This document shows positions 5,118 to 8,586 of a DNA stretch of 8,586 nt, one piece after another (position 1 is the stretch's first letter; every line of letters begins with the position of its first letter). The stretch lies in the NCBI GenBank assembly GCA_003225615.1, contig QIAS01000027.1, positions 3,909 through 12,494 of the forward strand, in the 5' to 3' direction. The position numbers and the translations under genes are program-made. The notes below the pieces were generated by a model, which was not told where the DNA came from, ran no database searches, and saw nothing but the letters and a program-made list of their open reading frames with translations. The DNA comes from Acidobacteriota bacterium (GTDB lineage Bacteria; Acidobacteriota; Terriglobia; Terriglobales; Acidobacteriaceae).

Positions 5118-7784
5118 ATGGACAGTACGCAGTGGGAGCGAATGCAAGCGCTGTTTCACCAAACAGCGGACCTGCCGCATGGCGAGCAGCAGGCCTTCCT
5201 TAAGTCTGCCTGCGGCGGCGATGCACAGCTTATGGCCGACGTAATGGCTATGCTGGACGCGGATGCGCGGGAAGCCTCTGTACTCGACAGTAGCGTCGCG
5301 CAGGTCGCGAATCAAGTACTCTGCGAAGACTCTCCGCCGCTAGCCTACCGGGAGTTCGGCCCCTATCGGGTGATCCGAGTGCTGGGCGAAGGCGGTATGG
5401 GAGTGGTTTATCTAGCCGAGCGCAAGGATCTGGGCAGCCTGGTCGCGATCAAGGTCTTGCGCGATGCATGGCTCTCGCCAGCGCGGCGTGAACGTTTCGC
5501 CAGCGAGCAACGGACGCTGGCGCAACTCAATCATCCCTCCATCGCTCGACTCTACGATGCCGATGCACTCGCCGACGGCACTCCGTGGTTTGTTATGGAG
5601 TACGTAGAAGGTTCACCCCTCACCGAGTACTGCACACGACATCAGTGCTCGATTGAGGAGCGGTTGCAATTGTTTCGCGCGGTGTGTGAGGCCGTGCAGT
5701 ACGCGCATGGAAACGCGCTGATCCACCGCGACCTGAAGCCCTCCAACATTCTGGTGAAGGAAGACGGCGCTATCAGGCTTCTCGACTTCGGCATCGCTAA
5801 GCAACTGGAGAGCCTGGATGCATCAGCAAATCAGACTCTGACGGGCTTACGGCTGATGACACCCGCCTATGCTGCTCCTGAACAAATCCGGGGCGATCGA
5901 GTGGGCATTCACACCGACGTTTACTCCCTCGGAGTCATCCTGTTTGAGTTGCTGGCAGGCCAGCTCCCATTTGATCTGTCGAACCTCACGCCGGCGGAGG
6001 CTGCCACCATCATCACCGAGCATGAACCAGGCAAGCCTTCTTCCATGGGAAAGCTCAAAAGTACGGTTCCGGGCGCGGCGTCCGTCGGCAAGATTGCGTG
6101 GGGTGATTTGGATGTCCTTTGTCTCACCGCCATGCATAAGGATCACCAACGGCGGTACCGATCAGTTGAGGCGCTAATACGAGACGTTGATCACTATCTC
6201 AAAGGAGAGCCGTTAGAAGCCCGGCCCGATAGCTTGCCCTACAAGTTGGGCAAGTTTGTCAGGCGCAATGAACGTGCCGTCTCCTTGACTGCCGCGGTGT
6301 TCGTGCTGGTGGTTGGAATGGTCGTCTTCTTTACAGTGCGTCTGGCAAAAGCGCGCAATACGGCGCTTGCCGAGGCTGCGCGGACACAGCGGATCCAGAA
6401 GTTCATGATGAATCTTTTCGAAGGCGGGGACGAGGCCGTCGGTCCTTCCGACTCCTTGCGCGTGGTGACGCTGGTGGATCGCGGTGTACTGGAGGCGAAA
6501 ACTCTTAACAGCGATCCCAAACTGCAGTCTGAGCTGTATCAAAATCTTGGAAGTATTTATCAGAATCTGGGCAAACTTGTTCAGGCGGAGTCGCTCCTGC
6601 GGTCCGCTCTGGAGGAACGGAAATCCGTCTTTGGCTCCGACAGCCCAGAAACAGCCGAGACCTTAGTAGCGCTTGGGCTTCTTCGCGATGCGCAAGGACA
6701 ATTCGAAGAAGCGGAGCGCCTGGTCCGTGAGGGCTTGGACATCAACAAGCGCAAATTGTCTCCGAACCACCCGGGTATTGCGAGGGCAACCAGCGCTCTG
6801 GGAAAAGTCCTGGAGGATCGCGGCGCTTATGATCCGGCCATACACGTTCTCGAAGAGGCAGTTCGGCTCCAGACCCCATCCGGCGGCCCCACCACCGAGC
6901 TTGCGGAAAGTCTCACGGAATTGGCCAACTCGCATTTTTACTCTGGTCATTACGCCGTCTCCGAGTCACTGAATAAGCAAGTGTTGGCAATGGACCGGCA
7001 GCTCTATGGTGAACGCCACCCTCACGTTGCCGACGATCTGATTAATCTCGGCGCCATCCAATACGATCTGGGACATTATGTCGAGGCGGAACGGTTTGAT
7101 CGCCAGGCGCTCGATATTACTCAGTCCTTCTACGGTAAGAACCATCCCGCAACCGCTTCCGCCCTGACTATTCTGGGACGCACGCTGGTCTCGCAAGGGA
7201 AGATTGATGAAGCCGCTGGCATGCTGCGGGAAGCCCTTGGCATTGAGGAGCAGGTTTATGGCAAGGTCCACCCGCGCGTCGCGGGGACGCTCAATGAACT
7301 CGGCAAGATTGCCCAGCAACAGGGGAAGTTGGACGATGCCGAGGCCGATTTCAGCCGCATGGCCGAGATCTATCGCTCAATATACGCCGGGAAGCATTAC
7401 TACATTGGCATAGCACTGAGTAATCTGGCGGGCGTATGGGTCGACCGCAAGAACTATGGCGAGGCAGAGCGACTCTTCCGGGAGGCGCTTCAGCTCTATT
7501 CCGAAACGCTTCCAGCCGGCCACCTCAACGTGGGAATCGCACGCGTCCGACTGGGACACGCACTCGTCCTTGACCATCGCTATCCGGATGCGGAGCCTGA
7601 GAGTCTAGCCGGCTATGAGATCTTGACAAAGCAACCCAGCGCGCCTGAGCGCTGGCTTCAGACTGCTCGTGCCGACCTCGCGCAGGAGTATGAAGCGTCG
7701 CATCAATTGGAAAAAGCGAAGAAGTTTCGCGCCGAATTGGCCCAAGGGGAGAAGCGTCCCCCGCTTGTCTCCGCCAAAAATTAA
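5118..7784 (+). CDS. Transmembrane Ser/Thr protein kinase (PknB-type) with C-terminal TPR sensor region
   Basis: Encodes 888 residues from ATG 5118; AAGGA (5105-5109) is 8 nt upstream. Residues 1-70 form a helical N-terminal extension (WERMQALFHQTADLPHGEQQAFL, ACGGD) seen in acidobacterial sigma-linked kinases. The kinase domain covers about 83-361: P-loop GEGGMGVVY (90-98), VAIK with K112, alpha-C E130, HRDLKPSN with D205 and N210, DFG (223-225), APE (253-255) and D267. All catalytic residues are present, so it should be active; R204 marks it as an RD kinase regulated through its activation loop. One membrane helix spans about 387-407. From about 470 to 880 there are about ten units of 41-42 residues of kinesin-light-chain-like TPR, many ending in YGxxHPxVA. 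The TPRs should lie outside the membrane, sensing a protein or peptide partner. It follows the sigma gene by 38 bp, and its stop shares TTAA with the opposing HD gene. The ligand and phosphorylation targets are unknown. Confidence 0.93.
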   Translation: MDSTQWERMQALFHQTADLPHGEQQAFLKSACGGDAQLMADVMAMLDADAREASVLDSSVAQVANQVLCEDSPPLAYREFGPYRVIRVLGEGGMGVVYLAERKDLGSLVAIKVLRDAWLSPARRERFASEQRTLAQLNHPSIARLYDADALADGTPWFVMEYVEGSPLTEYCTRHQCSIEERLQLFRAVCEAVQYAHGNALIHRDLKPSNILVKEDGAIRLLDFGIAKQLESLDASANQTLTGLRLMTPAYAAPEQIRGDRVGIHTDVYSLGVILFELLAGQLPFDLSNLTPAEAATIITEHEPGKPSSMGKLKSTVPGAASVGKIAWGDLDVLCLTAMHKDHQRRYRSVEALIRDVDHYLKGEPLEARPDSLPYKLGKFVRRNERAVSLTAAVFVLVVGMVVFFTVRLAKARNTALAEAARTQRIQKFMMNLFEGGDEAVGPSDSLRVVTLVDRGVLEAKTLNSDPKLQSELYQNLGSIYQNLGKLVQAESLLRSALEERKSVFGSDSPETAETLVALGLLRDAQGQFEEAERLVREGLDINKRKLSPNHPGIARATSALGKVLEDRGAYDPAIHVLEEAVRLQTPSGGPTTELAESLTELANSHFYSGHYAVSESLNKQVLAMDRQLYGERHPHVADDLINLGAIQYDLGHYVEAERFDRQALDITQSFYGKNHPATASALTILGRTLVSQGKIDEAAGMLREALGIEEQVYGKVHPRVAGTLNELGKIAQQQGKLDDAEADFSRMAEIYRSIYAGKHYYIGIALSNLAGVWVDRKNYGEAERLFREALQLYSETLPAGHLNVGIARVRLGHALVLDHRYPDAEPESLAGYEILTKQPSAPERWLQTARADLAQEYEASHQLEKAKKFRAELAQGEKRPPLVSAKN

Positions 7785-8365
7785 ACCCGACTCAATGAGG
7801 AAGCGCTTCCATCCAAGCCGAGTTCCGCCGCAATCCCGCGCATCGCCGCAATACAAAACGCAATATGCTCTTCTAAATCCACACCCAACTCACTTGCCCC
7901 CGTGACGATGTCGTTCCGGTTCACGCTCCGCGCGAAAGCTTTGTCTTTCATTTTCTTCCGCACTGATTTCGCATCCACCTCCGCCAAAGACTTCCCCGGC
8001 TTAACCAGTGCCACCGCGGTGATGAATCCCGCCAATTCGTCACAAGCAAACAAGGCCTTCTCCATCGGACTCACCCGAAGTACGCCGGTATATTGCGCGT
8101 GCGACATGATCGCGTTGCGAATTTGCTCCGAATATCCGCGCTCTTTCAGAATTTCGTTTCCTTTGTAAGGATGGTCCTCCAGGCTCGGATACTTCTCATA
8201 ATCGAAATCATGCAAGAGCCCAACCACCCCCCACAAATCTTCCTCGCCTCCCAGTTTTCGCGCGTAAGCCCGCATGCAAGCCTCCACCGCCAGAGCATGC
8301 TTGCGCAAACTTTCTGACTGGGTGAACTCAGTTAGTAACCCCCACGATGGCTCGCGATCATTCAT
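7781..8365 (-). CDS. HD-domain metal-dependent phosphohydrolase
   Basis: Encodes 194 residues from ATG 8365; upstream is a weak AGGAG-like stretch (AGCAGGAGAAAACAGG) rather than a strong site. The HD superfamily ligands are all visible: H23, the H52-D53 pair in GLLHDFDYEKYP, H65 in DHPYKG, H89 in IMSHAQYTG, and D109 in ALFACDELAG. This set fits the small stand-alone HDIG/HD hydrolases, which act on phosphate-containing small molecules such as nucleotides; the substrate cannot be told from sequence. The C-terminal part (about 118-194) is a basic helical segment (KSVRKKMKDKAFAR) followed by an acidic one. No signal peptide or membrane helix is seen, so it is cytoplasmic. It converges on the kinase gene with a 3-4 bp overlap and no room for a terminator between them. 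It appears to be a single-gene unit. Confidence 0.88.
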   Translation of the reverse strand: MNDREPSWGLLTEFTQSESLRKHALAVEACMRAYARKLGGEEDLWGVVGLLHDFDYEKYPSLEDHPYKGNEILKERGYSEQIRNAIMSHAQYTGVLRVSPMEKALFACDELAGFITAVALVKPGKSLAEVDAKSVRKKMKDKAFARSVNRNDIVTGASELGVDLEEHIAFCIAAMRGIAAELGLDGSASSLSRV

Positions 8366-8449
8366 GGTTTCTTACCTGTTTTCTCCTGCTTTTCGCCGGT
8401 TAGTTTCGGTTTTTCAATTGGTCGTTGTGTGTTTTTACCCAGATTTCTC

Positions 8450-8515
8450 TTGACATCCACAGGCTATCTACCGCAGATTACGCTGCAGCTTTGTAATGCA
8501 CAAAAAAATGTGCAT
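8450..8515. promoter_or_regulatory. Regulatory-looking stretch: TTGACA box and 7-bp-arm inverted repeat
   Basis: A consensus -35 hexamer TTGACA lies at 8450-8455 on the plus strand, but no good -10 sits 16-18 bp downstream. Further on, ATGCACA (8496-8502) and TGTGCAT (8509-8515) form an exact inverted repeat around AAAAAA (8503-8508). A shorter ATTAC/GTAAT pair (8477-8481 and 8493-8497) lies just before it. The 7-6-7 arrangement, with an AT spacer, resembles a dimeric transcription-factor operator. It lies between the HD gene (leftward) and the right edge. Confidence 0.35.
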
Positions 8516-8552
8516 GGGAATAGCCTCCGCTCTGGCCACTCCCAAAACCTAG

Positions 8553-8586
8553 ATGGCTACGACTCTTGCCCCGGTTGATTCTAGGG
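8553..8586 (+). CDS. Possible first codons of a plus-strand gene cut by the window edge
   Basis: ATG at 8553 opens an uninterrupted frame to the edge reading MATTLAPVDSR, a composition common at the start of soluble bacterial proteins. No ribosome binding site precedes it, and 11 codons are too few to show coding character or family. Support comes only from the promoter- and operator-like sequence just upstream. It may well not be a gene. Confidence 0.2.
   Translation, partial: MATTLAPVDSR

Overview
The window looks like a piece of an acidobacterial-type chromosome (moderately GC-rich, Gram-negative-like). The main pointer is a sigma factor of the Acidobacteria/Planctomycetes-enriched 'ECF-like, Sig-70_X6' type lying directly upstream of a large Ser/Thr protein kinase with a TPR sensor region. 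That gene pairing is common in Acidobacteria (for example Koribacter- and Solibacter-like genomes). The taxon is inferred from gene style only; there is no rRNA or other marker in the window.

Layout. (i) 1-1195, minus strand: the N-terminal part of a PHP-family CpsB/YwqE-like phosphatase or exopolysaccharide regulator that runs off the left edge, preceded by a short-chain dehydrogenase/reductase (SDR) gene with one frameshift in an AAAA run (944-947). (ii) 1392-1691, plus strand: a small cysteine-rich protein of unknown function with CxxC and CCxxC motifs. A perfect 15-bp hairpin (1798-1832) separates it from the convergent genes that follow. (iii) 1843-3988, minus strand: a probable two-gene unit encoding a four-helix membrane protein with a small soluble N-terminal domain, then a secreted protein with a Gln-rich repeat segment, a central folded domain and an Ala/Pro/Lys tail. 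Neither can be assigned a function. (iv) 3989-4479: a 491-bp divergent intergenic region with promoter-like sequence and palindromes. (v) 4480-7784, plus strand: the sigma factor and the receptor-like kinase, 38 bp apart and almost certainly co-transcribed. (vi) 7781-8365, minus strand: an HD-domain phosphohydrolase, convergent with the kinase and sharing a TTAA at the two stop codons. (vii) 8366-8586: an intergenic stretch with a 7-bp-arm inverted repeat and possibly the first codons of another plus-strand gene.

How it may fit together: the kinase has a cytoplasmic N-terminal kinase domain, one membrane helix and about ten 42-residue TPR units beyond it, so it is built as a one-pass sensor that could control the adjacent sigma factor. 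The divergent envelope-protein pair is the nearest plausible regulon member, but only position supports that. No mobile element, CRISPR array, tRNA or rRNA was recognised.
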